Assembly: GCF_022965805.1 (NCBI RefSeq)
Contig: NW_027331314.1
Coordinates: 104,289-168,288 of the forward strand
DNA from: Primulina eburnea
Taxonomy: Eukaryota; Streptophyta; Magnoliopsida; Lamiales; Gesneriaceae
DNA: 64,000 nt
Direction of reading: 5' to 3'
This document shows positions 35,424 through 45,912 of this stretch, piece after piece. How positions within the stretch are numbered: the first letter of the stretch is position 1; each line of letters opens with the position of its first letter. A program made the translations under genes and the position numbers. Below the pieces are notes generated by a model, which was not told the DNA's origin, did no database searches, and saw only the letters and a program-made list of their open reading frames with translations.

Positions 35424-35960
35424 TCTCTTAAGCACCTTAAGGGGCAACAGAATTTGAACAAGCGGCATGCTAAGTGGGTGGCATTCATAGGTACATTTCC
35501 CTACATAATCAAATACAAACAAGGTAAGGATAATGTAGTGGCCGATGCACTATCACGGAGGTACGTATTAATCTCTACCTTGGATTCGAAAATCTTGGGA
35601 TTTGGACATATGAAAGAGTTGTATTTGTTGGATGAGGATTTTAAGGAGATATTTGAAACATGTATGCATGGTCCACATGATAAATTTTATTTGCAGAATG
35701 GGTTTTTATTTAGAGAAGATAGATTGTGCATTCCTAAGTCATCAATTCGTGAATTACTTGTGAGGGAGGCACATGGTGGAGGTTTAATGGGGCATTTTGG
35801 TGTGGCTAAAACTTTGAGTTGTTTGCATGAGCATTTTTATTGGCCACATATGAAATGTGATGTTGAACGTGTTTGTGAAAAATGCATTACTTGTAGACAA
35901 GCTAAGTCTAGAACACAACCACATGGATTGTATACACCACTTCCTGTTCCTAGTGAACCT

Positions 35961-36324
35961 TGGGTTGATATCTCTATGGACTTTGTTTTGGGGTTGCCTA
36001 GGACTAAGAAAGGGAGGGATTCAATATTTGTTGTTGTTGATAGATTCTCTAAGATGGCACATTTTATTGCTTGTCACAAAACTGATGATGCATCCAACAT
36101 TGCAGATTTGTTCTTTAAAGAAGTCGTTAGGTTGCATGGTATGCCTAGGACTATCGTTTCTGATCGTGATGTTAAATTTTTGAGTTACTTTTGGAAAAAT
36201 TTGTGGGCTAAGCTTGGCACTAAACTGTTGTTTTCTACTACATGTCATCCTCAAACGGATGGACAAACTGAAGTTGTTAATAGAACTCTAGGAACACTTT
36301 TGCGTGCTATACTAAAAAAGAACT
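35961..36324 (+). other. Integrase-core segment homologous to one whole satellite monomer
   Basis: This 364-bp interval aligns end to end with one monomer of the array in reverse complement. The monomer junction AACT/TGGATTGAC corresponds to AACT (36321-36324) joined to TGGGTTGAT (35961-35969). Both ends carry TTG (35960-35962 and 36324-36326), a 3-bp microhomology at the joint. By eye the identity is roughly 90 percent, so a relative of this copy rather than this copy itself seeded the array. Confidence 0.88.
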
Positions 36325-36834
36325 TGAAAAATTGGGAAGAATGTTTGTCATTTGTTGAGTTTGCTTATAACCGTAGCGTGCATTCTACTACGAATTATTC
36401 ACCATTTGAGATTGTTTATGGTTTTAATCCTTTGACTCCGTTGGATTTGATGTCTTTACCTGTGAGTGAAAGGTTAAACATGGATGGGCAAAAGAAGGCT
36501 GAATTTGTTAGGAGTTTGCATGAGAAGGTCAAGGCGAACATCGAGAAGAAGAATTTACAATACACGAAACAAGCCAACAAGGGAAGGAAAAAGATGGTTT
36601 TTGAAAAGGGAGATTGGGTGTGGTTGCACTTAAGGGAGGAAAGATTTCCAGAAAAGAGACGTTCAAAACTCTTACCTAGGGGTGATGGACCATTTCAAGT
36701 GCTTGAAAAGATTAACGACAATGCCTACAAACTAGAACTACCAGGTGAGTACAATGTCAGTTCTACTTTTAATGTTAGTGATCTTTCGTTGTTTGATGTA
36801 GGAGATGATCAAGATTTGAGGACAAATCCTTTTC

Positions 36835-36847
36835 AAGAAGGGGAGAA
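36835..36847 (+). other. Polypurine tract of the CRM-like element
   Basis: AAGAAGGGGAGAA directly abuts the 3' LTR start TGATGC. It lies within the pol reading frame, encoding part of QEGEN. It is the expected primer site for plus-strand DNA synthesis. Confidence 0.9.
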
Positions 36848-37396
36848 TGATGCAAACGTGGTTGATCAAGCACCAAAGAAAGCATGGGAGTCGTTGGAGT
36901 TGCCCGAAGGACCTATAACGAGAGGACGTAACAAGAAGTTTAAAGAAGCACTTCAAGTACTCATGATGAACTACCAAAGATGTTCTACAAACTTGGTGAC
37001 CAAATTAGAGGAGGTTGGGAATCATGGGAATTATATTGGAGAGTTTTGGAATGTTATTCAAGTGGTCATGGTCGAAGCAGAACCGCACCCGCGCTCCAAC
37101 AGGGAGTGCACCCGCGCTCCAAGATGAAATTCGCCGAAGCAGCACCGCACCCGCGCTCAAAACAGGACCGCACCCGCGGTCTTGCTAAAAAAAAAAATTT
37201 TTTTTCCGAGACTTTACCGCACCCGCGGTCCAGTCTGCAGCGCACCCGCGGTCCTTTGGCGCACTTCCGTGTCAAAGTTGCTAATTAGCTCATTTAAGCT
37301 TTTCACACTACTTTTCTTATATTTTAATGATTATATAATGCATGTATTATTGCTGAACGGATCATTATTGAAGATATATGAAATTGTATTGAGTTC
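36848..37396 (+). repeat. 3' LTR of the CRM-like element, left part
   Basis: Matches 5' LTR positions 30905-31431. It encodes the end of pol. It holds a 22-bp A-tract/T-tract insertion at about 37188-37209 that is absent from the 5' LTR, and the GC motif cluster at 37082-37255. It stops at AGTTC (37392-37396), the target duplication of the insertion that follows; the LTR resumes at 45918. Confidence 0.93.
37082..37255 (+). repeat. ACCGCACCCGCGGT motif cluster, CRM-like 3' LTR
   Basis: The six motifs of the 5' LTR cluster, with one site improved (CGCACCCGCGGT against CGCACCCGCAGT) and the A/T-tract insertion between the fourth and fifth motifs. Confidence 0.85.
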
Positions 37397-37552
37397 GGAT
37401 GTGAATCTAGCCAGCCACTATGCGTTCCAAGAACCAATCCCGAGAGGACGCTTGAAGATGTTGAATGTTGCCCTTCATCCAACCAATGAAAGCTTGGAAA
37501 CAAGACTCGAAGGGTTCGGGTTGCATCACAATCAAGTAGAAGCTGACCGAGT

Positions 37553-37664
37553 CTACACGGACGTGTACACGGACCTGTACACGGGGTCCGTGTCTCATAC
37601 ATTCGAGATTGAGATTTACAGAGCCTACACGGACCCGAGCACGGAGGCATACAAGGGGTCCGTG
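37553..37664 (+). repeat. TACACGGAC / GGGTCCGTG repeat cluster
   Basis: Repeats of TACACGGACCTG, GTACACGGACGTG and the inverted GGGTCCGTG. Direct and inverted copies can pair (CACGGACC with GGTCCGTG). It occupies the place in this LTR that the ACCGCACCCGCGGT cluster has in the outer element, about 100 bp upstream of the TATA-like sequence. Confidence 0.7.
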
Positions 37665-37773
37665 CCCTTTACGTTTGGACGAGAATATTTTCTTAGTTTA
37701 GTGTTTTAATTATTTTGGCAAGTAGATTTGATATCTTTAAATATGCAATTTCTAGGTTTAGATTTTCCTTATC

Positions 37774-37782
37774 TATATATAT
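37774..37782 (+). promoter_or_regulatory. TATA-like box of the CRM-related solo LTR
   Basis: TATATATAT in the context ATCTATATATATGCTAG, downstream of the GC-rich cluster. Weak evidence from composition and position. Confidence 0.4.
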
Positions 37783-37955
37783 GCTAGAAGACCATGTAAA
37801 CTTTCAACTTTTGTTCATTATTGATGTAATGCCCGGAAATTTAATCCTAGTAATCTATAATTATTGATATATAATTTGATATGATTATGAGAAGATTAAT
37901 CGTGACACGAAAATAAGACTACAAGTGAAATTCGGAAAAGTTGGGCAGAGAGTAT

Positions 37956-38137
37956 GGCGCCCGAGCGGTGCTTTTTGACCGCACGAGCGCCAATGTTCAC
38001 CAAGGCAAGTAATCGGGCAGAATGTATGGCGCCCGAGCGGTAAAGAATTACCGCCCGAGCGCCAAAGAGATAACAAGCATGGTCTCGGACAGAAACTTCC
38101 GCGCTCGAGCGGTAGTTTCTTATCGCCCGAGCGCGAG
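37956..38137 (+). repeat. Three GC-rich hairpins (GCGCCCGAGCGGT type), 5' LTR
   Basis: Three inverted repeats at 37956-37992, 38029-38063 and ~38099-38137. Each has the form GGCGCCCGAGCGGT, a short AT-rich loop, then ACCGCCCGAGCGCC. In this LTR arms one and three each carry a mismatch; the 3' LTR copy (43693-43872) has perfect arms. They lie 50 to 230 bp upstream of the TA tract. Confidence 0.85.
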
Positions 38138-38181
38138 TCATGCAGAATGTGAGGGTGCCACTTGCCATTTCATGCGTGAAC

Positions 38182-38184
<3 letters not shown>

Positions 38185-38238
<54 letters not shown>
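38185..38238 (+). repeat. (TA)27 microsatellite in the 5' LTR
   Basis: 54 bp of pure TA just downstream of the GC hairpins, in the TATA position of the LTR. The matching tract in the 3' LTR (43922-43963) has 21 units, so it changed length after insertion or during reverse transcription. Confidence 0.95.
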
Positions 38239-38241
<3 letters not shown>

Positions 38242-39839
38242 GCAAATGACAATTATTAGAGGAAAAATCGAGAATTGAAAGGAAAGTTTACTTCTTGATT
38301 TTAGAATTCGATTTGTGAAAAATCTATCAGTCTGTTTTTGAATCCGATTACAGTACTGCGTTCCTATCAGAGCAGACTACAACTGGACGTAAGTTTTATT
38401 ATGTTTAGACAAGATTTGATTTTATGATGTTGTTAGAATTGAATAGAATTCAAATATGGTGTTTCTGCTACTGTAGACATCGTATAATTGAAGTCAGATT
38501 GAAGAACAGATTGTTTATGTATTTGTTATGATTTTCAGAGTGGATTTGACTGAGATTTTATATCAGATTCGTATTGTTATTGAGATTATCATTTGTATCA
38601 GTATTGATTTCGAAGTCTGGTATTATATTTGTGAGGTTTAGATTGACGGGGTTATCGAGACAGTATTGTTATGCCGTCGAAACATCAGGTGGTACAGATT
38701 GATCAAATTCAGTATTGGTTTATGTTATCTTGTGATATGATTGATATGAATCAGATTGTAGTGTATTCAGATATTGACGAGATAGATTTTGAATTGGATT
38801 ATACATTGATACAGTGTATTGGTTATTGTCATTTCAGATCAGATATGGACAAATTCGACTTCGAGACGTCTTCTTCATCAGATCAGGAAGACAAAGGTAT
38901 AATTCATGTGATATTCGGGAAGAAACAACTCAATCGAGATCATCCTTGAGTTGCCCAATAAATCACATACTATATTCTTGTTTATGTTTTATCTTATTAT
39001 GCTTGTTTACAGATTGTGTATTCATGCATTAAGATAGGGCAGTCTGGAGATCAGGCAGACTACTAGATGTTCGGCGATATCTCAGCTCTGGGGAAGATCA
39101 CCGCCCCTTTGTAGATGTGGATACAGATCAGGCCGAAGTCTAGGAATAAGACGTACAGCACCTCGATTGGTAGGGTAGGTGACAGCCAGTGACGTCTTAT
39201 TCACCCCGGGATCCCTAGAGTTATAGTTGAGTCGAGTCTAGACATGATTTGATTAGGACTGCATGCTCATATGGATGTGGCTCCTAGATCATGGGACCCA
39301 TCATTATTACTTTCAGTTATGATAGCATGTTTGTATGATTTAGATTGTTTATATGCATGTTTAGCTGATTTGAAGTGCATGCTTGTTGTGATTAGATTTC
39401 ATAGCTTATGAAATCTAATGTTTTGATTTTATTCGTGACAGCATGTTTCATGAATTATTTTATGTATATACATGTTTACCATGTTTTATACTGGGATTTA
39501 TTTCTCACCGGAGTTATCCGGCTGTTGTCTTGTTTTGTATGTGTGCATGACAACAGGTGGGGCTGGATCAGGGTCAAGATGATGATGAGAGAAGACGAGT
39601 ATAGCGTGGTGATTCCGGACTTACAGTAGACTTGGTTTTATTACTGGACTTTAGTAGTTGAACCTGAAATTAGCTTGTTGTACTTTAATACTGAAATATA
39701 TTTATACAGATATGTATAGTATTTAGATTCCATTACCTTCCGCAGTTATATCTTAAAACGAAAAATTTTTAGACCCTGTTTTATCTTAATTGATAATTTA
39801 AATCCCAAAGATGATTAGCGTCCGGGTCCCCACAACAGG

Positions 39840-39852
39840 TGGTATCAGAGCC
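39840..39852 (+). other. Primer-binding site (tRNA-iMet type)
   Basis: TGGTATCAGAGCC begins five bases after the 5' LTR end. Standard plant Ty3 PBS. From here to the gag ORF (~375 bp) is untranslated leader in which I see no further feature. Confidence 0.92.
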
Positions 39853-40227
39853 TTAGGTTCTAGAGCTGAAGGTTCCTAGAGCTGATAGTTCCTTTAGCTA
39901 TAGATTCTTTAGCGATAGATCTTTTAGAGATAGAAAAGATTGAGCGGGGTAGATGAATTTTCTTTCTTTCCTTGCATGTGTGTGCTAGCATGAGATTGAT
40001 TCTAATGTTGATTGACATTGTGTGCTAGCATGAGACTATGTGTTACTGCTTTAAGATACATGTTTACCTGATTATATGATTTGAATGGGTATTATGTATT
40101 CTTGAATATGAATCAGATCGGATTCATGATCAGCAGTAAGATGATCATGATCAGAAAAGATTGGCACAGCATTGTATTGTTGGATTACTAATGTTTGTGG
40201 TAATCAGATGTACCTCCCCGAAGGATT

Positions 40228-41160
40228 TTGGAAACAGGCAGTACATCGTATGAGCAGACATATATACCAGAACCGCAGATAGACGTGGCAGCGACTCCGA
40301 TGGAAACCAAGTTGGCAGAATTTCAGTTATTTCAGCCGCCGATTCTGAGTGGTACAGAGACGCCTGAAACGTGTCAGCACTGGGTTGAGGACCTAGAGAT
40401 ATTGTTTGATCTACTGGATTGTACAGATGACCAAAGAGTTAAATTGGTATTTCACCAATTACAAGAGGCTGCCAGAAGTTGGTGGATTACAATCAAAAGA
40501 GTATTAGCACTACGTGGTACTGTGATCACGTGGGAAGTCTTCAAGACTGAATTCTATCAAAGATTTTTCTCCGCCTCGTACCGAGAAGACAAGAAAGCAG
40601 AGTTTGAGAATTTAAGTCAAGGTCAATTGAATATTGATGATTATGCTGCTAAATTTTCTACTCTGTTGCGTTTTGCTCCTCATATGGCTAGAGATGATGA
40701 AGCTGTAGTGAATCAATTCATTAGAGGATTGAATTCGGAGATAGTTGCATTCATGAATCTACAGCGACCCTATCACTTTGCTGATGTCTTGAGTAAAGCA
40801 AAGAGAGCAGAAGAGAGTTTGATTCGACAATTAACGAGGTTGTGTGTGAAGCAACCCCAGACACCACAATCCCCTTCGAGATTTGAACGTGGCAGCACGA
40901 GTGGAAAGCAAGATTTGCTGAAAGCTCGGAAGAAACAGTTCAAGAAGTTAGGCAGTGGTTCCTCCAGTTCCAGTGGTTCCAGTCCGAGTTATACTGGAGT
41001 CTATTGCGCTAGGTGTGGAGGGAGACATCCCACCGAACAATGCCAGGGAGTGACTGGTAGATGCAATATCTGCGGACAGCATGGGCATTTTGCTAGAGTG
41101 TGTCCTCAGAAGGGTTCCCAAAGATTCTGGGGAGCAGGACCATCGGGTGGCAATGCGTGA
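40228..41160 (+). CDS. Gag protein of the Tekay-like element (start damaged)
   Basis: An open frame of about 310 codons for a retrotransposon capsid protein. It has a gag capsid-like domain (~30-200, with HWVEDLEILFDLL and ARSWWITIKR) and two zinc knuckles: C260-C263-H267-C272 (CX2CX3HX4C) and C279-C282-H287-C292 (CX2CX4HX4C). These would bind the element's RNA in cytoplasmic particles. The frame opens at a TTG; the ATG at 40208, where the family start would be, is out of frame by what looks like a 2-bp insertion. The first in-frame ATG is at 40300 (codon 25). A short product may still be made. It ends in TGA directly before the decayed pol; no protease follows in frame. Confidence 0.75.
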   Translation: METGSTSYEQTYIPEPQIDVAATPMETKLAEFQLFQPPILSGTETPETCQHWVEDLEILFDLLDCTDDQRVKLVFHQLQEAARSWWITIKRVLALRGTVITWEVFKTEFYQRFFSASYREDKKAEFENLSQGQLNIDDYAAKFSTLLRFAPHMARDDEAVVNQFIRGLNSEIVAFMNLQRPYHFADVLSKAKRAEESLIRQLTRLCVKQPQTPQSPSRFERGSTSGKQDLLKARKKQFKKLGSGSSSSSGSSPSYTGVYCARCGGRHPTEQCQGVTGRCNICGQHGHFARVCPQKGSQRFWGAGPSGGNA

Positions 41161-43547
41161 AAAACAGACCCAGAAGTTACAACAGGTATCATTGTTTTAT
41201 GATTATATTGCATACGTATTGATATATACTAATGCATTCGTTATGAGTATCTGTGAATGAGTAGTATGGAGATATGCTGTATCTGTTGGGTCTGTGTATA
41301 CTGTAGTATTGATTCCTTGGTTGTTGAGGAATATGTTGATATCAGAAATTTCTGTGACATATTATATACTACAGTTAGAGGAGGATGGGACTGGATTAGA
41401 TTATGATGTACTTGTAATTGTCTGATTTGGACTGCATTATTGACATGTATATGCTAAACAAGTACAGAAATATCGTAGAACGTGTTCCAGAAATGATAAG
41501 ATTTAGACCCGATCTAGTTGATAAATGAGGATTTTCGATCCAGAAATCCTCAGAAATTGTAGGGTTTAGGACTCGATTATTACAGAAAGGAACAGATGGC
41601 ATCCTTATGTATTCAGTAGATCCACTGAAATCGAGCCTAAAATTTGATATTAATATCATAGTTAACTGGTGTTTTCTTAGATAAGATGTCAGATGGGTTC
41701 TCTATCAGAAAGAATTGAAAGAAGTGACAGATTAAAGTATGGGCTAACGAATCCAGTTGAGTGTGTATTTCTCTTGAAGACATTTTAGTTCTGTTTCTAG
41801 ATTGACAGATTATGTGTTCGGGGGTATTTTGAAGAATTATGCTTGTTATATCTATGATTCCGGGATATATCCACAGCATCTGATTGTTTATATTGAATAT
41901 TTGAAGACTGGGTTAAATATTCTGAGAACTGTGATTATTGTATACAGCAATGGGTCAGGTAGGGATCCGAATGCAGTTATTGATACAGGTTTATATTCAG
42001 ATTATGCGGTATCAGGAATATCAAAATTAGCAGAATGTCAAAGATGTCAGAATTTTATTAGCTGGTTTGAGCAGATTGTCTCCTTCTGATTTTTTTATTC
42101 TCGTATTGCTGTATATCTGCTGAGTATTGTTATTGTTCTAAATCAGTATTTGAGACATTTTATATTGGTTGGGAGTATATTCTATTTGCAGATGAGATAT
42201 AGCAGTTGATCTGGGTAGTATGAAGATTTGGTCAGCCAGCCAGAATTTATTATGTTATGAGTTTTTTTAAACTCACTAGATCGGTATAAGTTCTTTCTAT
42301 TCAGAATTCGATGTGATATTACCGTTATTGTGAATCAGTGTAATACAGTTTATTGTAAACAGTTGAAATCAGAGCAGAGTATCGTTTACAGTAACAGATA
42401 TGTGACTTTGTGTTTGTATCAGACAGACTACTTCTATTGTGTGATGTCAGAATGTTTCAGAATTATTTATAACTTTTGATATGGGTAGTCAGAGCCGATT
42501 ACCAGGTAGGTATTTCTTATTTATTTTCTGTTTTTAACTGATTTTGTACAGCATAGTTCGAATCTGAAATCTCAGGTATGTCGGAAATGCACAGTAAGGG
42601 ATTCAGTTTTCATTCAGATATTTCAGAATGTATGATACTCGAACAAATAGTGTTGGTATAGACAGATTTGATCAGTTATAACCGAATTTGTACCGAAAGG
42701 TTGGAAAAAAAAATGGTACTGATATGTCTGGATCGCTAACAAAAGAAGCCAGAAAGCTAGGAATCAGAAGATGATTACCGACTTAGTATAATCCTGAATA
42801 GAAATGGAAGTACATTTCTAGGACTGATGTAATGAAATTACCGCCATTTTCTTCAGATTGGGATATGGTCTGATCGTGATTGATAGATTGTTCAACCTAT
42901 ATCTAGTAGTTTGTAAAGATGAGGTACAAACAAAACTAAGTGACAGAGATCCCTGTCAAAGAAATAATCAGATTGACTAGAAGGATGATTTCGAGTAGAG
43001 TATATCAGACTATGATTACGATTAAGTGTGTACTTGTGGTAGATTATATCATCAGCTCTTTCTGGCAGATTGTTCACAAAGTGACAGGTAGTCGGAGTGT
43101 CTTGTTCAGATATTGAAAGATATTAGTAGAACTCTAGTGCTGAATGTTAGCCCTAGTTATCAAGATAATTCAGAATGGATAGATGCAGGAAACCAATGTC
43201 GGATGATGACGATTGGTATTTGAAACCGAAGATGGCATAGGTCCTTGATTGGGATAAAAAGATGGAATAGCAACTACAGGTGGTATTGCTTTGTTATGGA
43301 TTGCAAATTGGCATATACGGATGTTGTATAGCTAGTAATGCGGGATTGATTCGGCTAGAGCGAGTTGAAAAAGGATTAAGATATTATAATTCTTGAATTT
43401 TGAGTTCAGATTAGAATCAGAGATTGACCAATGAAAGACACCACAGAATGATATTGGGGAGAGGAGTTTGGATGTTAAACTCTGTTATACAGTTCTTCTG
43501 ATAGATTGGGTGTGATGATTGGTGAGTTCGAGGACGAACTCAGATCT
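41161..43547 (+). pseudogene. Decayed pol remnant of the Tekay-like element
   Basis: Some 2.4 kb between gag and the PPT with no frame longer than about 95 codons. Around 42798-42900 the plus strand can be read, through many stops and indels, as the integrase block [11 protein letters not shown]...LP...VIVDRL (for example ATGGAAGTACATTTC, GATGTAATGAAATTACCGCC, TGATTGATAGATTG). Its end GTTCGAGGACGAACTC (43526-43541) is the common 3' terminus of Tekay-type pol. I could not recognise RT or protease motifs. The region is AT-rich, with many G-to-A and C-to-T looking changes. Confidence 0.7.
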
Positions 43548-43561
43548 AAGAGGGGGAGAAA
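43548..43561 (+). other. Polypurine tract of the Tekay-like element
   Basis: AAGAGGGGGAGAAA directly precedes the 3' LTR start TGTAATGCC. It is intact although the coding region before it has decayed, as expected if cis signals stayed under selection while proteins came from elsewhere. Confidence 0.9.
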
Positions 43562-43918
43562 TGTAATGCCCGGAAATTTAATCCTTGTAATCTATAATTA
43601 TTGATATATAATTTGATATGATTATGAGAAGATTAATCGGGACACGAAAATAAGACTACAAGTGAAATTCGGAAAAGTTGGGCAGAGAGTATGGCGCCCG
43701 AGCGGTGCTTTTTGACCGCCCGAGCGCCAATGTTCACCAAGGCAAGTAATCGGGCAGAATGTATGGCGCCCGAGCGGTAAAGAATTACCGCCCGAGCGCC
43801 AAAGAGATAACAAGCGTGGTCTCGGACAGAAACTTCCGCGCTCGAGCGGTAGTTTCTTACCGCCCGAGCGCGAGTCATGCAGAATGTGAGGGTGCCACTT
43901 GCCATTTCATGCGTGAAC

Positions 43919-43966
<48 letters not shown>

Positions 43967-45559
43967 GCAAATGACAATTATTAGAGGAAAAATCGAGAAT
44001 TGAAAGGAAAGTTTACTTCTTGATTTTAGAATTCGATTTGTGAAAAATCTATCAGTCTGTTTTTGAATCCGATTACAGTACTGTGTTCCTGTCATAGCAG
44101 GCTACAACTGGACGTAAGTTTTATTATGTTTAGACAAGATTTGATTTTATGATGTTGTTAGAATTGAATAGAATTCAAATATGGTGTTTCTGCTACTGTA
44201 GACATCGTATAATTGAAGTCAGATTGAAGAACAGATTGTTTATGTATTTGTTATGATTTTCAGAATGGATTTGACTGAGATTTTATTTCAGATTCGTATT
44301 GTTATTGAGATTATCATTTGTATCAGTATTGATTTCGAAGTCTGGTATTATATTTGTGAGGTTTAGATTGACGGGGTTATCGAGACAGTATTGTTATGCC
44401 GTCGAAACATCAGGTGGTACAGATTGATCAAATTCAGTATTGGTTTATGTTATCTTGTGATATGATTGATATGAATCAGATTGTAGTGTATTCAGATATT
44501 GACCAGATAGATTTTGAATTGGATTATACATTGATACAGTGTATTGGTTATTGTCATTTCAGATCAGATATGGACAAATTCGACTTCGAGACGTCTTCTT
44601 CATCAGATCAGGAAGACAAAGGTATAATTCATGTGATATTCAGGAAGAAACAACTCAATCGAGATCATCCTTGAGTTGCCCAATAAATCACATACTATAT
44701 TCTTGTTTATGTTTTATCTTATTATGCTTGTTTACAGATTGTGTATTCATGCATTAAGATAGGGCAGTCTGGAGATCAGGCAGACTACTAGATGTTCGGC
44801 GATATCTCAGCTCTGGGGAAGATCACCGCCCCTTTGTAGATGTGGATACAGATCAGGCCGAAGTCTAGGAATAAGACGTACAACACCTCGATTGGTAGGG
44901 TAGGTGACAGCCAGTGACGTCTTATTCACCCCGGGATCCCTAGAGTTATAGTTGAGTTGAGTCTAGACATGATTTGATTAGGACTGCATGCTCATATGGA
45001 TGTGGCTCCTAGATCATGGGACCCATCATTATTACTTTCAGTTATGATAGCATGTTTGTATGATTTAGATTGTTTATATGCATGTTTAGCTGATTTGAAG
45101 TGCATGCTTGTTGTGATTAGATTTCATAGCTTATGAAATCTAATGTTTTGATTTTATTCGTGACAGCATGTTTCATGAATTATTTTATGTATATACATGT
45201 TTACCATGTTTTATACTGGGATTTATTTCTCACCGGAGTTATCCGGCTGTTGTCTTGTTTTGTATGTGTGCATGACAACAGGTGGGGCTGGATCAGGGTC
45301 AAGATGATGATGAGAGAAGACGAGTATAGCGTGGTGATTCCGGACTTACAGTAGACTTGGTTTTATTACTGGACTTTAGTAGTTGAACCTGAAATTAGCT
45401 TGTTGTACTTTAATACTGAAATGTATTTATACAGATATGTATAGTATTTAGATTCCATTACCTTCCGCAGTTATATCTTAAAACGAAAAATTTTTAGACC
45501 CTGTTTTATCTTAATTGATAATTTAAATCCCAAAGATGATTAGCGTCCGGGTCCCCACA
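43562..45559 (+). repeat. 3' LTR of the Tekay-like element
   Basis: A 1,998-bp partner of 37825-39834, with the GC hairpins at 43693-43728, 43765-43800 and 43837-43872 (arms perfect here) and (TA)21 at 43922-43963. It ends GGGTCCCCACA, after which the split solo LTR resumes. Confidence 0.93.
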
Positions 45560-45912
45560 ACTGATTTGATATCAAATTGTGAGATTTTTCTCTCAACCAA
45601 AAAGCGAAAGCTTTTATACACTTCGGTGTTTTTCAAAAATCAAACTTATCAAAGTTTATAACTTTGTGGCGTTTGTCGATCGTTGCTTGTGCGGATTGTC
45701 GTAGGCAAAGTTCTTCGAAGGTTCGTATAGTTTTCGATTGTTTATCCTCGTGTTTATTTGTTGCTAAACTCTTGCTAGTTTAGAGGTGAATATCACACAA
45801 TACTTGAATCAAAAGATCGGGAAAACACACGGATCTTAATATCGTAATTGAATAGAGGGTGCGATTTATTTTTAATCGTGTTTGCTATTTATTCGTGTCA
45901 AGAACCACGTCA

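Larger units (their letters stand above)
35424..37127 (+). pseudogene. CRM-like RNase H end, integrase and C-terminal tail (part 3)
   Basis: The same frame as part 2, resuming after the nonsense codon. RNase H ends around ADALSRR. The integrase has an HHCC zinc-binding domain ([12 protein letters not shown] to CEKCITC, ~35765-35900) and the catalytic core with D of SMDF, D of SDRD and E of QTEVVNR (~35970-36280). The three catalytic residues are all present, unlike in the satellite. A GPF/Y-like region ([20 protein letters not shown]) and a tail with [16 protein letters not shown] follow. The frame crosses the PPT and the LTR start at 36848 and stops at 37125-37127 inside the GC cluster, so about 93 codons lie in the LTR. 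This is an LTR-overlapping pol end as in CRM elements. Confidence 0.9.
37825..39834 (+). repeat. 5' LTR of the Tekay-like element
   Basis: A 2,010-bp LTR running TGTAATGCCCGG to GGGTCCCCACA. In order it holds three GC-rich hairpins (37956-38137), a (TA)27 tract, and a conserved block (CACCGGAGTTATCCGG, ACAACAGGTGGGGC) shared in reverse complement with the solo LTRs at 445 and 18300. Open frames inside (for example 38671-38949) recur identically placed in the other LTR and are not genes. Confidence 0.93.
37825..45559 (+). mobile_element. Tekay-like Ty3/gypsy element with decayed pol (non-autonomous)
   Basis: A complete LTR element: 5' LTR 37825-39834, PBS, gag ORF, degenerate pol remnant, PPT, 3' LTR 43562-45559. 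It is flanked by ATTGA (37820-37824) and ACTGA (45560-45564), a 4/5 match. It lies inside a solo LTR that lies inside the CRM-like 3' LTR, a three-level nest. By eye the LTRs differ at about 16 substitutions in ~2 kb plus a TA-repeat length change. The internal pol is ruined, so mobilisation probably relied on proteins supplied by another element. Clade call rests on gag zinc knuckles, LTR ends and integrase remnants. Confidence 0.88.
37397..45912 (+). mobile_element. Solo LTR of a related CRM-like family, split by a Tekay-like element
   Basis: Left part 37397-37824 and right part 45565-45912 (776 bp together) form one LTR flanked by perfect AGTTC duplications (37392-37396, 45913-45917) within the 3' LTR of the outer element. 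The first base is G where T is expected (GGATGTG...ACGTCA). Its start encodes a pol tail similar to the outer element's (FQEPIPRGRLKML). Its end resembles the outer U5 (AACTTTGTGGCGTTTGTCG, AGGTGAATATCACA, GAGGGTGCGATTT), so the families are related. No internal domain of its own is present. Confidence 0.85.

Noticed and set aside
38671..38949. 92-codon ORF, repeated at 44396-44674, as a host gene
   Set aside because: It lies at the same place in both LTRs of one element, has no recognisable domain, and is explained by LTR identity.
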